A DNA stretch of 64,000 nt, taken from Vampirovibrionales bacterium. GTDB lineage: Bacteria > Cyanobacteriota > Vampirovibrionia > Vampirovibrionales > Vampirovibrionaceae. Shown here one piece after another: positions 26,613 through 34,819 of the stretch; the stretch's first letter is position 1; each line of letters begins with the position of its first letter. The notes under the pieces are model-generated. The model made no database searches and had not been told where the DNA came from. It was given only the letters and a program-made list of their open reading frames with translations. The DNA lies in the NCBI GenBank assembly GCA_029866025.1, contig JARXAD010000003.1:124001-188000 (forward strand), written 5' to 3'. The translations under genes were made by a program, and so were the position numbers.

Positions 26613-27362
26613 TTATTGAGACACTTTTAAGGAGGCTAATCCGCCATCCACCCCAATAATTTGCCCTGTTACGTTGGACGTACTTAATAACCAGCCAATG
26701 GTTTGAGCCACCTGTTCAGGCGCAATAATTTGCCCCAGTGGGTGCATCGCTTCGCTGGCAGATCGGCTGGCCGGATTGCTTAGCAATTTAGCGGCCAAAG
26801 GAGTATCTACCAGCCCTGGTGCCACGCAATTAATGCGAATTCCTTTTTTTGCATAGGTAGCTGCGGCCGAAAGTGTAAGGCCAATCACGCCTGCTTTTGC
26901 CGCTGCAATGGCGTCGTGGTTAGGAAGTCCAATGCGGGCCGCTGCCGAACTCATCAGAACAATGGAGCCTCCGCCAGTGGGCATCATACTTTTACACGCC
27001 CCACGAACCACATTAAAGGCGCTGGTTAAATTTTGGAGAATCGTCGCGTCCCATTCTTCGGGCTTGGTGGTGTGGGCTGGTTTTAACAGTATGGAACCTA
27101 CTAAGTGAACCACGCTGCCAATAGCGCCATGAGTTTCGGTCAGCGTTTTAAACAGGATGCTTACCGCGTCCGCATCCGTGGCATCCACACTGTAGCACTG
27201 CGGCTGGCATGGAAACGTCTCCTTTAAGGAGTCGTAATTTCGCCCCGCTAACACCAAAGGCCACGTAGGGTGTAGAGAGTGTAGATGCTCTACCAAGGAT
27301 TTTCCAATGCCGCCACTAGCGCCAATAATTAAGCAGGATTTGGGTGTAGGGGGTGCTTCCAT
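26613..27362 (-). CDS. SDR-family protein lacking the catalytic tyrosine
   Basis: 249 residues. The Rossmann motif GASGGIGKSL, a VHLVGS segment in place of NNAG, and a Ser in VLMSSAAARIG are present. Where SDRs have YxxxK, this protein reads HDAIAAAKAG: Lys is kept but the Tyr position is Ile. The C-terminal QIIGVDGGLASL is normal. Either an altered catalytic mechanism or a non-catalytic role follows. It is the first gene of a two-gene unit with DUF2071 and is divergent from the flavoprotein gene at 27487 across 124 bp holding an inverted repeat. Confidence 0.85.
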   Translation of the reverse strand: MEAPPTPKSCLIIGASGGIGKSLVEHLHSLHPTWPLVLAGRNYDSLKETFPCQPQCYSVDATDADAVSILFKTLTETHGAIGSVVHLVGSILLKPAHTTKPEEWDATILQNLTSAFNVVRGACKSMMPTGGGSIVLMSSAAARIGLPNHDAIAAAKAGVIGLTLSAAATYAKKGIRINCVAPGLVDTPLAAKLLSNPASRSASEAMHPLGQIIAPEQVAQTIGWLLSTSNVTGQIIGVDGGLASLKVSQ

Positions 27363-27410
27363 TAAAAAGCTCCTTTTTAGAGAACACTATACAGTTCCAG
27401 ACAAAGGCTG

Positions 27411-27426
27411 TTTACCAAATGGTATA
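27411..27426. promoter_or_regulatory. Candidate operator, copy 1 (TTTACC-AAAT-GGTATA)
   Basis: A near-palindrome in the divergent promoter region between the SDR/DUF2071 unit and the flavoprotein unit. Its core TACCAAATGGTATAG matches the reverse complement of the inverted repeat at 33181-33196 (TACCCAATGGTATAG) with one difference. A possible -10 element (TATAAG) follows about 10 bp downstream toward the plus-strand gene. Confidence 0.5.
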
Positions 27427-27486
27427 GATGCTAGTATAAGTGAAAATCAGTATGATTTTTGGTCGCTGTTTGCCCGAAATGTTTAA

Positions 27487-28590
27487 TTGGCTTCAATTGA
27501 GAAAGATCGTTGTGTTGTGGTTATTTATCCTTCGTTTTTAACCCCAAAGCCGGTAACAGTAGCCATTGTGGGTGCCGGTATTGCAGGATTGCTTTTGGGC
27601 CAGCAATTACAAGATTTGGGTCATTCGGTCGTCTTACTAGATAAAGGTCGAAGCGTCGGTGGGCGACTCGCTACGCGTCGAGGCGTTCTTGATACCGAAG
27701 ACGACCTTAGCAAGGTTCAGATGCCCATTCGTTGGGATCATGGGGCTCAGTATTTCTCGGCCCACAGTTTAGCTTTTCAACAAATAGTGACTACATGGCA
27801 GACCCAAGGCTGGATTAAGGAATGGGAGGAGGTTTCAATACCCAATCACCCTCGTTGGATAGCTAACGATGGTATGTCAGCGTTATGTAAGCACTTAGCA
27901 ACCCCTTTAACGGTTTTTTGCAACCAGCAGGTAACCGTTTTAAGCTACCAGCAAGGTTTATGGACCTTGCAAACGGATTCAAATCAATCCTTGCAGGCAC
28001 ATCATGTGGTGCTAACAGCCCCCACCCCACAAGTGCTGAATTTACTGCAGCAAAGTGACTTAGCCTTAACCGACCATCAAAACATGGTGTTGCAATCCAT
28101 TCAGTATTCACCTTGTTTGGCAATGCTAGGCTTAGTTTCTAATAAATCATTTTTACCCAGTAGCCTAGCCGAAGGTTTTTTACGGCTAAATGACCATCCT
28201 AGTATTAGTTGGATGGCCAATAATACGGCTAAAGGTATTTCTAATGCAGCGTCCCAATCGTTAACAATTCATGCTACAGCAGCGTGGTCTCAACAGCATT
28301 GGGATGATTCGGACGTTGCTATTCTATCTAGCCTTACAAAGGAATTAGCCCCTTTTATTACAAGAGAAACTTGGCAACAAACACAACTTAAACGCTGGAA
28401 ATACGCCTTGGTTACTCAGGCTGCTAGCGAAGCGTTTACCTCATTAACGACACATCCTAATTTATGGGCGGCCGGCGATGGCTTTGTGTCCGGTAAGGTA
28501 GAAGGCTCCGTGTCATCGATTTTAGCGCTTAGCAAAACATTAGGTAAAGAATTAAACAGTGCTTTATCAAAAGGGCCTTTAACGCTATGA
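27487..28590 (+). CDS. Renalase-like NAD(P)/FAD-dependent oxidoreductase
   Basis: About 360 residues. The dinucleotide-binding motif VAIVGAGIAGLLLGQQLQDL, then VVLLDKGRSVGGRLATRR and RWDHGAQYFSAHS are diagnostic of the bacterial renalase-like flavoprotein family (COG3380 type). The C-terminal NLWAAGDGFVSGKVEGSVSS is the second FAD contact. The substrate is unknown; related genes often sit in light or oxidative-stress regulons. The start is uncertain: TTG at 27487 or GTG at 27517, neither with a clear ribosome binding site. Its stop overlaps the start of the DUF429 gene (ATGA). Confidence 0.87.
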   Translation: MASIEKDRCVVVIYPSFLTPKPVTVAIVGAGIAGLLLGQQLQDLGHSVVLLDKGRSVGGRLATRRGVLDTEDDLSKVQMPIRWDHGAQYFSAHSLAFQQIVTTWQTQGWIKEWEEVSIPNHPRWIANDGMSALCKHLATPLTVFCNQQVTVLSYQQGLWTLQTDSNQSLQAHHVVLTAPTPQVLNLLQQSDLALTDHQNMVLQSIQYSPCLAMLGLVSNKSFLPSSLAEGFLRLNDHPSISWMANNTAKGISNAASQSLTIHATAAWSQQHWDDSDVAILSSLTKELAPFITRETWQQTQLKRWKYALVTQAASEAFTSLTTHPNLWAAGDGFVSGKVEGSVSSILALSKTLGKELNSALSKGPLTL

Positions 28591-29525
28591 GCGCTCTTTT
28601 AGCTACTGCCGAAAGCCAACTGTGGGGCATTGATTTTACCAGTGCCCCTTGCAAGAAAAAGCCCATTGTTTCAGCCAAAGCGTCGCTATTTGATGGGGAT
28701 TTATCTATTAACGATATTTGCTACTGGCAAAGTCTTACTGACTTTCAGGAGTTTTTAAGTCAAACGTCTCAGCCTCCTTGGCTAGCTTCTGTAGATATTC
28801 CCTTGGGCATGCCCACCCAATTTTTAGAGGATTTACAGTGGCCTACCAGTAGTTGGCACGCATGTTTAATGGCCATTAAAGCGTTGCCGAAGCCTCAATT
28901 TAAAGAGACGATGGCTACGTTTCAGGCGGAACAACCCACAGGAAAAAAACAACCCAAGCGCTTGTGTGATGCTTTAGCCAAGGCGCAAAGCCCTACCAAG
29001 TTGCATTATATTCCTACCGCCTTAATGCTATACGAAGGAGCCACGCGTATTGCTACTGCCTCTAATGTTTCGGTGTGGCCGTGCCGAGTGATTGAGACCA
29101 GCAATCAACGTTTAGTAGAAGCCTATCCGGCCTTAGTATTGCGTTCGATTTCGGCACAACATCAAAAAAAGTTAAGGCCTTATAAATCAGATACCCAGAA
29201 ATCCGATACCAAGCCAAGCGACGATCATAAATGCGAGCGAGAATGGCTGGTTAACCAGCTCACATCTCCCGGTATAAAAAGTAGTTACGGCGTTTCTCTC
29301 ACGTGCTCAAATACAATAAAACAAGCCATGATTGAGGATGCCACTGGAGATACCTTGGATTCGGTAGCCTGTTGTATTCAAGCGGCTTGGGCGTATCATC
29401 ATTGGGAAAAACTGTCTCATTATTTTCCAAACGCTTCTTCGGTTGAAGGTTGGATTGTAGATCCCACTCTTATCTCTCCTCCTGTTTCCACACCGTCCCC
29501 TAAACATAAAGAGACATATTTATGA
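28587..29525 (+). CDS. DUF429 family protein (predicted RNase H-like fold)
   Basis: 312 residues. The opening LWGIDFTSAPCKKKPIVSAK, the ASVDIPLGMP segment and a later YEGATRIA motif match DUF429, whose conserved acidic residues suggest an RNase H-like nuclease fold. The function is not established. The start overlaps the previous gene's stop (ATGA) and its own stop overlaps the next gene's ATG by 4 bp, so it is locked into a translationally coupled operon. Confidence 0.83.
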   Translation: MSALLATAESQLWGIDFTSAPCKKKPIVSAKASLFDGDLSINDICYWQSLTDFQEFLSQTSQPPWLASVDIPLGMPTQFLEDLQWPTSSWHACLMAIKALPKPQFKETMATFQAEQPTGKKQPKRLCDALAKAQSPTKLHYIPTALMLYEGATRIATASNVSVWPCRVIETSNQRLVEAYPALVLRSISAQHQKKLRPYKSDTQKSDTKPSDDHKCEREWLVNQLTSPGIKSSYGVSLTCSNTIKQAMIEDATGDTLDSVACCIQAAWAYHHWEKLSHYFPNASSVEGWIVDPTLISPPVSTPSPKHKETYL

Positions 29526-30475
29526 ACGTAGCAACTAAAAAATTTCCAGCCTGGATGACCTATACCTTATTGGCCGCCGCACTTTACAATGGTTTGTTCG
29601 GCGCGTGGACGGTTTTATTTCCCAACCATTTGTTTGCGCTAAACCACATTGCGTTGCCTAATTACCCCGAATTGTGGCAATGCGTTGGGATGATTGTGGG
29701 GGTATATGGGCTGGGTTATTTTATAGCGGCTTTTAATCCATTGCGCCACTGGCCTATTGTTTTAGTGGGATTATTGGGCAAAATCTTTGGCCCCATTGGC
29801 TTTGCTAAAGCTCTCTGGGTAGGATCTTTCCCTTTATCTTTTGGGGCCATTATTATTACCAATGATTTAATTTGGTGGGTACCTTTTTTTATTATTTTAA
29901 AAAAGACCTATACTGAATGGCTTTCTAATGACGTTTTAGATCCATCGTTATTAGATAGCGTTTTAGAAAACATTCAAACCTCTAAAGAAGAGAACTTGGC
30001 AAAGTTATCTCAAAATAATCCAACCCTCGTAGTGTTACTACGCCATAAAGGGTGTACTTTTTGTAGAGAGGCCTTAGCCTATTTGGCAGCGATCCGTTCA
30101 CAATTAGAGAGCTTAGGCGTTACTCCTGTTATTGTCCATCAATCGGAACCGATTGTGGGGCAAAGTTTTTTAGAAGACTACGCCTTGGGCGACTGGCATC
30201 ATATTAGCGACCCTGATCAACTATTGTACAGGGCATTGGGTTTGCAACGCGGGACCCTTGGACAATTATTTGGTCTGCAAGTATTTAAACGAGGATGGGA
30301 AGCAGGCGTGTGTCAAAGTCACGGTATTGGCTCCTTAGACGGTGATGGTTTTCAGATGCCAGGACTGGTGTTGCTTCACAACAGTCAGGTGGTCTATCGT
30401 TACGACTTTAAGGATGCTTCCGACAGACCTGACTACATTGCCTTTGTTAAAGCTGGCTTGTTAAAAAGCTCCTAA
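29522..30475 (+). CDS. Membrane domain fused to an AhpC/TSA2-type thioredoxin-fold domain
   Basis: 317 residues. Residues 10-130 contain about four membrane helices (WMTYTLLAAALYNGLFGAWT through DLIWWVPFFIILKK). Residues 155-310 resemble the peroxiredoxin-like AhpC-TSA_2 group: LVVLLRHKGCTFCREALAYL with a CxxC pair, then a long insert and MPGLVLLHNSQVVYRYDF. The CxxC would lie just after the last helix, on one face of the membrane. A soluble relative of this domain is common; the N-terminal membrane fusion is unusual. Coupled to DUF429 by a 4-bp overlap and followed 10 bp later by another membrane-thioredoxin-fold fusion. Confidence 0.8.
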   Translation: MNVATKKFPAWMTYTLLAAALYNGLFGAWTVLFPNHLFALNHIALPNYPELWQCVGMIVGVYGLGYFIAAFNPLRHWPIVLVGLLGKIFGPIGFAKALWVGSFPLSFGAIIITNDLIWWVPFFIILKKTYTEWLSNDVLDPSLLDSVLENIQTSKEENLAKLSQNNPTLVVLLRHKGCTFCREALAYLAAIRSQLESLGVTPVIVHQSEPIVGQSFLEDYALGDWHHISDPDQLLYRALGLQRGTLGQLFGLQVFKRGWEAGVCQSHGIGSLDGDGFQMPGLVLLHNSQVVYRYDFKDASDRPDYIAFVKAGLLKSS

Positions 30476-30485
30476 GGAATAACGT

Positions 30486-31457
30486 ATGAATTTTTTATCG
30501 ACCCATTGGATTTTATCCTTACATTTAGCTTCTCTGGCTGTAATGACAGGCGTTATTATTTACGTTCAAGTGGTGCATTACCCTTTGTTTGCCTTAGTCG
30601 GTAACGAGGCGTTTCTTGATTACCATCATGCTCACGCACGCCTAACCACATGGGTGGTTGCTCCAGCGATGGGTATTGAGTTGATAACCGCCTTAATTTT
30701 GTATGTTCTTCGTCCTCCAGATATTTCTATAGTATCGTTAGGCTTTAACTTGGCCTTAGTTGCAGTTGCTTGGCTAAGCACCGCTTTTATTCAGGTACCT
30801 CTTCATAATCAGCTAGAAATAGTAGCAGTAGAAAACAGATTGTTGTTGATTAATACACTAGTAGCCACCAATTGGATACGAACGATTGTCTGGAGCTTGC
30901 GTGGGCTGGGTTGGACAATGTGGTTGACGTCGACCTTTAAAAGAAATCTTCTTTTTTTAACCTTATTAACCCTAAGTTTTTTCTTTTTAGCCGAAGCGAG
31001 TGTGCCCACTTGGGCCACCCCCATTGCTAATAACTCTAAAGAGTGGCCCTGGAATAATCTACAATCTTTAGCTGAAAAACCATGTCCATATCGATTAGGC
31101 TTAAAAAAACAACCAACGATTATTTTAGTCAGCTTTCACCCGAAAGAACAAAAAATTGTGAATACATGGCTGGATGCTTTGGAAAGCAAAACACCTGTCA
31201 TTGAAGTGCCCGTATTAGAGCCACGGTGGTTAAAAGTTCGTGCCCAAGCCACGGGTTTTATGAAAAGCCAAGTCAACAAAAAATATCACGAGTTTGTGTG
31301 CCCCTTGTATCAGCCCCATGCTGTTGTGACAAATCAACTAAAACTCCCCAAAAATCCAAGTGGTGTTTATGTGTTTTTGGCAGATTCATCGGGTAAAATA
31401 CTTTCGGAAGATCGGGGCATTTATTCACCTGAAAAATTGAAACAATTACTGCGTTAA
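30486..31457 (+). CDS. Four-helix membrane protein fused to a thioredoxin-like (possibly ATP10/DUF4174-like) domain
   Basis: 323 residues. Residues 5-140 form about four membrane helices with a conserved-looking HHAHARLTTWVVAPAMGIEL loop. A further hydrophobic stretch near 155-170 leads to a soluble domain (about 205-323): TIILVSFHPKEQKIVNTWLD, VIEVPVLEPRWLK and GVYVFLADSSGKILSEDRGI. That order of strands looks thioredoxin-like and faintly like ATP10 or DUF4174, but no CxxC is present. I would not name it beyond that. Downstream partner of the previous fusion in the same operon. Confidence 0.75.
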   Translation: MNFLSTHWILSLHLASLAVMTGVIIYVQVVHYPLFALVGNEAFLDYHHAHARLTTWVVAPAMGIELITALILYVLRPPDISIVSLGFNLALVAVAWLSTAFIQVPLHNQLEIVAVENRLLLINTLVATNWIRTIVWSLRGLGWTMWLTSTFKRNLLFLTLLTLSFFFLAEASVPTWATPIANNSKEWPWNNLQSLAEKPCPYRLGLKKQPTIILVSFHPKEQKIVNTWLDALESKTPVIEVPVLEPRWLKVRAQATGFMKSQVNKKYHEFVCPLYQPHAVVTNQLKLPKNPSGVYVFLADSSGKILSEDRGIYSPEKLKQLLR

Positions 31458-31471
31458 TAAGGATATTGGAT

Positions 31472-32590
31472 ATGACTTACGCACAAGAGCGATTAAAATT
31501 AGGAATAACCACAGTGGGTTTTTGGGTTGTTATAGCAACGCTGTTATTAGTTTTCAATGTACCTGAGAAAATACCGTCTACCCTTTCTATTTCTCAGCTT
31601 TTAGCAGGGATTATTGGTAGCTATATTCTTTTGTCATTTCCCTTTGATGTTTGGGGTGGGTATGTGTTACCCAAAAAATTCAACCGTTCTTCGAAAGGAT
31701 TTTTCTACTGGCTTAAGAAGTGGGCCAAAGGATGTTTTTCTCAGGGAGTGATTTTGCTTACAAGCGGCTACGCTTTGTTTGCATGGTTTCATATTTTTGA
31801 TAGTTCGGCTCTTCGCCTCGCCTTTATTGTTGCCATTCAACTCATTTTTGCTTTATTTCAAAAACCTATTGCCTTCTGGACGGGCTCTTTTTCTTTAAAT
31901 TCTAGCTCCAATCACCCAAACAAATCCGTATGGAATAGCCAAGATATTGGTTTCACTGGAGGCGCTACCCTCATAGGGCAACTCATTTATCCTGCCCACT
32001 GGTTAACTCAATTTCCTCATAATGAATCATTATTATGGATAACCAAACGACGTGACGACTTAATAAAAAGCCTGTCCAACGGTATGGGATATTTTGTGGC
32101 CGTTGGTTTTAATACGTTAGGGGCAGCAATTGTTTTGGTGCTAGGCTCTTTAACCTTTGCTGCGCCAAGCGACTGGTTAACCTTTATATTAGGTACAACA
32201 TTATGGAGCTTTTTGGGCGTATTGGTGCTGCCAATGCTTAACCAAAAAGCTGTGTTGCACCTAGATCTATGTACGATTAGCTCACAGCCTCCCGCTTCAA
32301 TGGATGCGATAAAATCGGGCATTGTTACCTTAGATGCTTGGCAAGACGAAGAACCCAGCCGACACCCTTGGGTTCAGCGTATATTCCACCCCATTCCTTC
32401 AGTCACTCAACGATTGGGAGCCTTCCAGCAACCAAATAGTAAGCTTCATCAGACCAAAACTTACTATCCTTGGCATGTGGCTCGTAGAGCATTGTTTTTA
32501 TCGTGGCCGCTTATGGGGCTGTTAAACCGAGCCGTTCATTGTAACGTTGGCCGCCCCGACTTATGGGTGTTCTTACCCAGCGAAGGCTAA
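31472..32590 (+). CDS. Multi-pass membrane protein of unknown function
   Basis: 372 residues from ATG 31472 (AAGGA eleven bases upstream). About six membrane helices: residues 12-30, 42-60, 85-110, 115-135, then a loop of about 75 residues, and 210-255. The loop before the last pair is soluble and basic (WITKRRDDLIKSLSNG), and the C-terminal 110 residues are soluble. No family recognised. It is the last gene of the five-gene plus-strand unit starting at 27487. Confidence 0.75.
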   Translation: MTYAQERLKLGITTVGFWVVIATLLLVFNVPEKIPSTLSISQLLAGIIGSYILLSFPFDVWGGYVLPKKFNRSSKGFFYWLKKWAKGCFSQGVILLTSGYALFAWFHIFDSSALRLAFIVAIQLIFALFQKPIAFWTGSFSLNSSSNHPNKSVWNSQDIGFTGGATLIGQLIYPAHWLTQFPHNESLLWITKRRDDLIKSLSNGMGYFVAVGFNTLGAAIVLVLGSLTFAAPSDWLTFILGTTLWSFLGVLVLPMLNQKAVLHLDLCTISSQPPASMDAIKSGIVTLDAWQDEEPSRHPWVQRIFHPIPSVTQRLGAFQQPNSKLHQTKTYYPWHVARRALFLSWPLMGLLNRAVHCNVGRPDLWVFLPSEG

Positions 32591-32594
32591 AAGC

Positions 32595-32936
32595 CTAAAG
32601 CGATTTTTGGAGAACCGGAAGCGTTGTTAAGAATAACGCAATTTTTGGATCTTCAAATTTAGTAAAGCTCACAGTAGGCCCATTTTTAAACCCAACTTTA
32701 AAAGTGATACAGTACATTTGTGCCAATACAAAAACTTGTTTTAGCAGTACTTCTAAATATTCCCTTTTTGGCAAGTTTTTAACAAGTTTACCCATACCAA
32801 AAGCAGAATCTAGATAAATGGTAACCAAATTATCAGAGGCAATGATTTCCATTACTACGTCATCGCACGTTAAGATCAGATGGCCCTCTAAGCCGATGGG
32901 TAGCTTAGAGGCCAACTCTTCAAACGTATGAATCAT
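32595..32936 (-). CDS. Small hypothetical protein
   Basis: 113 residues, soluble, mixed alpha/beta composition (GLEGHLILTCDDVVMEIIAS; KREYLEVLLKQVFVLAQMYC). No known domain. Its ATG overlaps the stop codon of the 67-aa gene upstream as TAATG, so the two proteins are translated as a coupled pair and may interact. It ends only 4 bp from the converging membrane-protein gene. Confidence 0.7.
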   Translation of the reverse strand: MIHTFEELASKLPIGLEGHLILTCDDVVMEIIASDNLVTIYLDSAFGMGKLVKNLPKREYLEVLLKQVFVLAQMYCITFKVGFKNGPTVSFTKFEDPKIALFLTTLPVLQKSL

Positions 32937-33139
32937 TAAACTAAATCTTTAGTGCGCACACGCAGGGTACCATTTAGGCCCCATTTGGCTTGTTTAGAAT
33001 CATCGGCGGTGCTGCTGGGCACATGAATTTCCATATTAGAAAATTCATAGGTTATTTCGGCGTTTTTACCCGTTAGTTGTTCGTACAAACCAATGGCTAG
33101 TTCAGGCCACGTATGCGTTTCTTTTTTCTCTATCGTCAT
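32936..33139 (-). CDS. Very small hypothetical protein, partner of the 113-aa gene
   Basis: 67 residues from ATG 33139, chosen because GGAG lies ten bases upstream; the open frame extends to 33166. Sequence begins MTIEKKETHTWPELAIGLYE and is soluble with a short beta-rich end. No family recognised. It is read divergently from the DUF2867-type SDR gene, and the inverted repeat at 33181 lies 41 bp upstream of its start. Confidence 0.7.
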   Translation of the reverse strand: MTIEKKETHTWPELAIGLYEQLTGKNAEITYEFSNMEIHVPSSTADDSKQAKWGLNGTLRVRTKDLV

Positions 33140-33180
33140 TGGTATCATCTCCACAACAAAAAACAAAACTACTTCTTTAC

Positions 33181-33196
33181 TATACCATTGGGTATA
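33181..33196. promoter_or_regulatory. Candidate operator, copy 2 (TATACC-ATTG-GGTATA)
   Basis: A perfect 6-bp inverted repeat with a 4-bp spacer in the 152-bp divergent region between the small-gene pair and the DUF2867-type SDR. Its right arm runs into TATAAT, a good -10 element for the plus strand, so a bound protein would block or reshape that promoter. In reverse complement it matches the site at 27411-27426. Confidence 0.55.
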
Positions 33197-33291
33197 ATAA
33201 CGTCAAGCTCAATCACTACAATACCCTACACAGGCTGTATGCTGTTTGTCTTCTTTAATACATAAAGCAATTTTAGCAAAGGTATTTTTGT

Positions 33292-34785
33292 ATGAAACCC
33301 TATGTGTTAGTAACGGGGGCAACCGGCTATGTGGGAGGGCGGTTGGTTCCCAGATTATTGGCGAGCGGTTACAAAGTAAGGGCTGCAGCTCGTTCGCTTA
33401 AAAAATTACAGTCGCGGCCTTGGGCTACCGATGCCAACTTAGATTGTGTATACGCCGATTTTTTTGATCCCTATAGTTTGGATAAGGCTCTGGAAGGTTG
33501 TGATGCCGCCTACTATTTAGTGCATTCCATGGGACCAGAGCACGAAGACTTTAGTAAGGCGGATAAAGAGGCGGCTCAAAATTTTTTGGCCGCGGCAAAA
33601 AAAAATCACCTCAAGCAAATTATCTATTTAGGGGGCTTGGGTGAAAGTAACCCTTCTCTTAGTAAGCATTTGGCCTCAAGGGCCGAAGTTGGCAATATTT
33701 TGCGCCACGGTACCGTGCCGGTAACCACCTTGCGTGCCGCCATGATTATCGGTTCAGGCAGTGCTTCCTTTGAAATTCTTCGGTATTTAGTAGAGCGCCT
33801 ACCGATTATGATAACCCCGAAATGGGTGTTTACGGCAACTCAGCCTATTGCTATTAAAAATGTGATCCACTATTTAATTGGTTGCCTAGAATGCGAAGCA
33901 ACAAAAGGACATACCTTTGATATTGGTGGCCCTGATATTGTAAATTATCGCAATTTAATGGAAATTTACGCGGAAGAAGTAGGCTTGGCCAAGCGGCTTA
34001 TTATTCCGGTTCCTTTTTTTACGCCTAAATTAAGTTCGTATTGGATTCATTTTGTAACGCCGGTGGGTAAATCCATTGCTAGGCCCTTAACAGAAGGGCT
34101 TCGCAATGAAACTATTTGCAGAGAAAATCACATTCAAAAGCTCATTCCACAAACACTTATTTCATACCGAGAAGCCATTCACTTGGCTTTAGAGCGCTAC
34201 AGAAATCACGAAATTGAAACCCATTGGACAGACGCAGGTGTGTTGCCCCCCTTAGAAACTATTTATCCAGGCGATCCTTCGTGGTCGGGGGGTACTGTTT
34301 ATTTAGATTGCCGATCGATGGTGGTGGAAGGCAGTTTAAAAGAAGTATGGGGCCCTATTGTAGGCATTGGGGGTGAACATGGCTGGTATTATGGCAACGC
34401 CTTGTGGCAGTTAAGGGGCATTATGGATTTATTTTTTGGCGGCGTAGGCTTAAAACGGGGGCGCAGAGACCCAGATAAAGTAAATACAGGCGACGCCCTA
34501 GATTTTTGGCGAGTAGTGGATGTGGTGGACGAAAAACGATTATTTTTAAGGGCTGAAATGCGTTTACCCGGAGATGCTTATTTGGAATTCAAGCTAAAAC
34601 AGCTAAATAATAATCATGTAGAAGTCACTCAAACCGCACGTTTTGCGCCCAAAGGCTTATTGGGAATTCTTTATTGGTATGCCGTTACACCCCTGCATCA
34701 TTTTGTATTTAACGGTATGCTCAATGGTATTGCTAAGGCCGGTAAAATAGCGATTGTTATCCCTCCAACCGTCACGACTTTATAA
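33292..34785 (+). CDS. Atypical SDR with C-terminal DUF2867 domain
   Basis: 497 residues. An extended/atypical NAD(P)-binding domain opens with VLVTGATGYVGGRLVPRLLA and continues with YYLVHSMG and IIYLGGLGE. From about residue 330 a DUF2867 domain follows (YLDCRSMVVEGSLKEVWGPI, ending near ATMTGI-like LHHFVFNGMLNGIA). Proteins with this architecture are common and uncharacterised. It sits alone on the plus strand at the right edge of the redox block and shares the inverted repeat found at the left divergent promoter. Confidence 0.88.
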   Translation: MKPYVLVTGATGYVGGRLVPRLLASGYKVRAAARSLKKLQSRPWATDANLDCVYADFFDPYSLDKALEGCDAAYYLVHSMGPEHEDFSKADKEAAQNFLAAAKKNHLKQIIYLGGLGESNPSLSKHLASRAEVGNILRHGTVPVTTLRAAMIIGSGSASFEILRYLVERLPIMITPKWVFTATQPIAIKNVIHYLIGCLECEATKGHTFDIGGPDIVNYRNLMEIYAEEVGLAKRLIIPVPFFTPKLSSYWIHFVTPVGKSIARPLTEGLRNETICRENHIQKLIPQTLISYREAIHLALERYRNHEIETHWTDAGVLPPLETIYPGDPSWSGGTVYLDCRSMVVEGSLKEVWGPIVGIGGEHGWYYGNALWQLRGIMDLFFGGVGLKRGRRDPDKVNTGDALDFWRVVDVVDEKRLFLRAEMRLPGDAYLEFKLKQLNNNHVEVTQTARFAPKGLLGILYWYAVTPLHHFVFNGMLNGIAKAGKIAIVIPPTVTTL

Positions 34786-34819
34786 TGCAATGCCCCATCT
34801 TCAGACACACTAATAGAAT

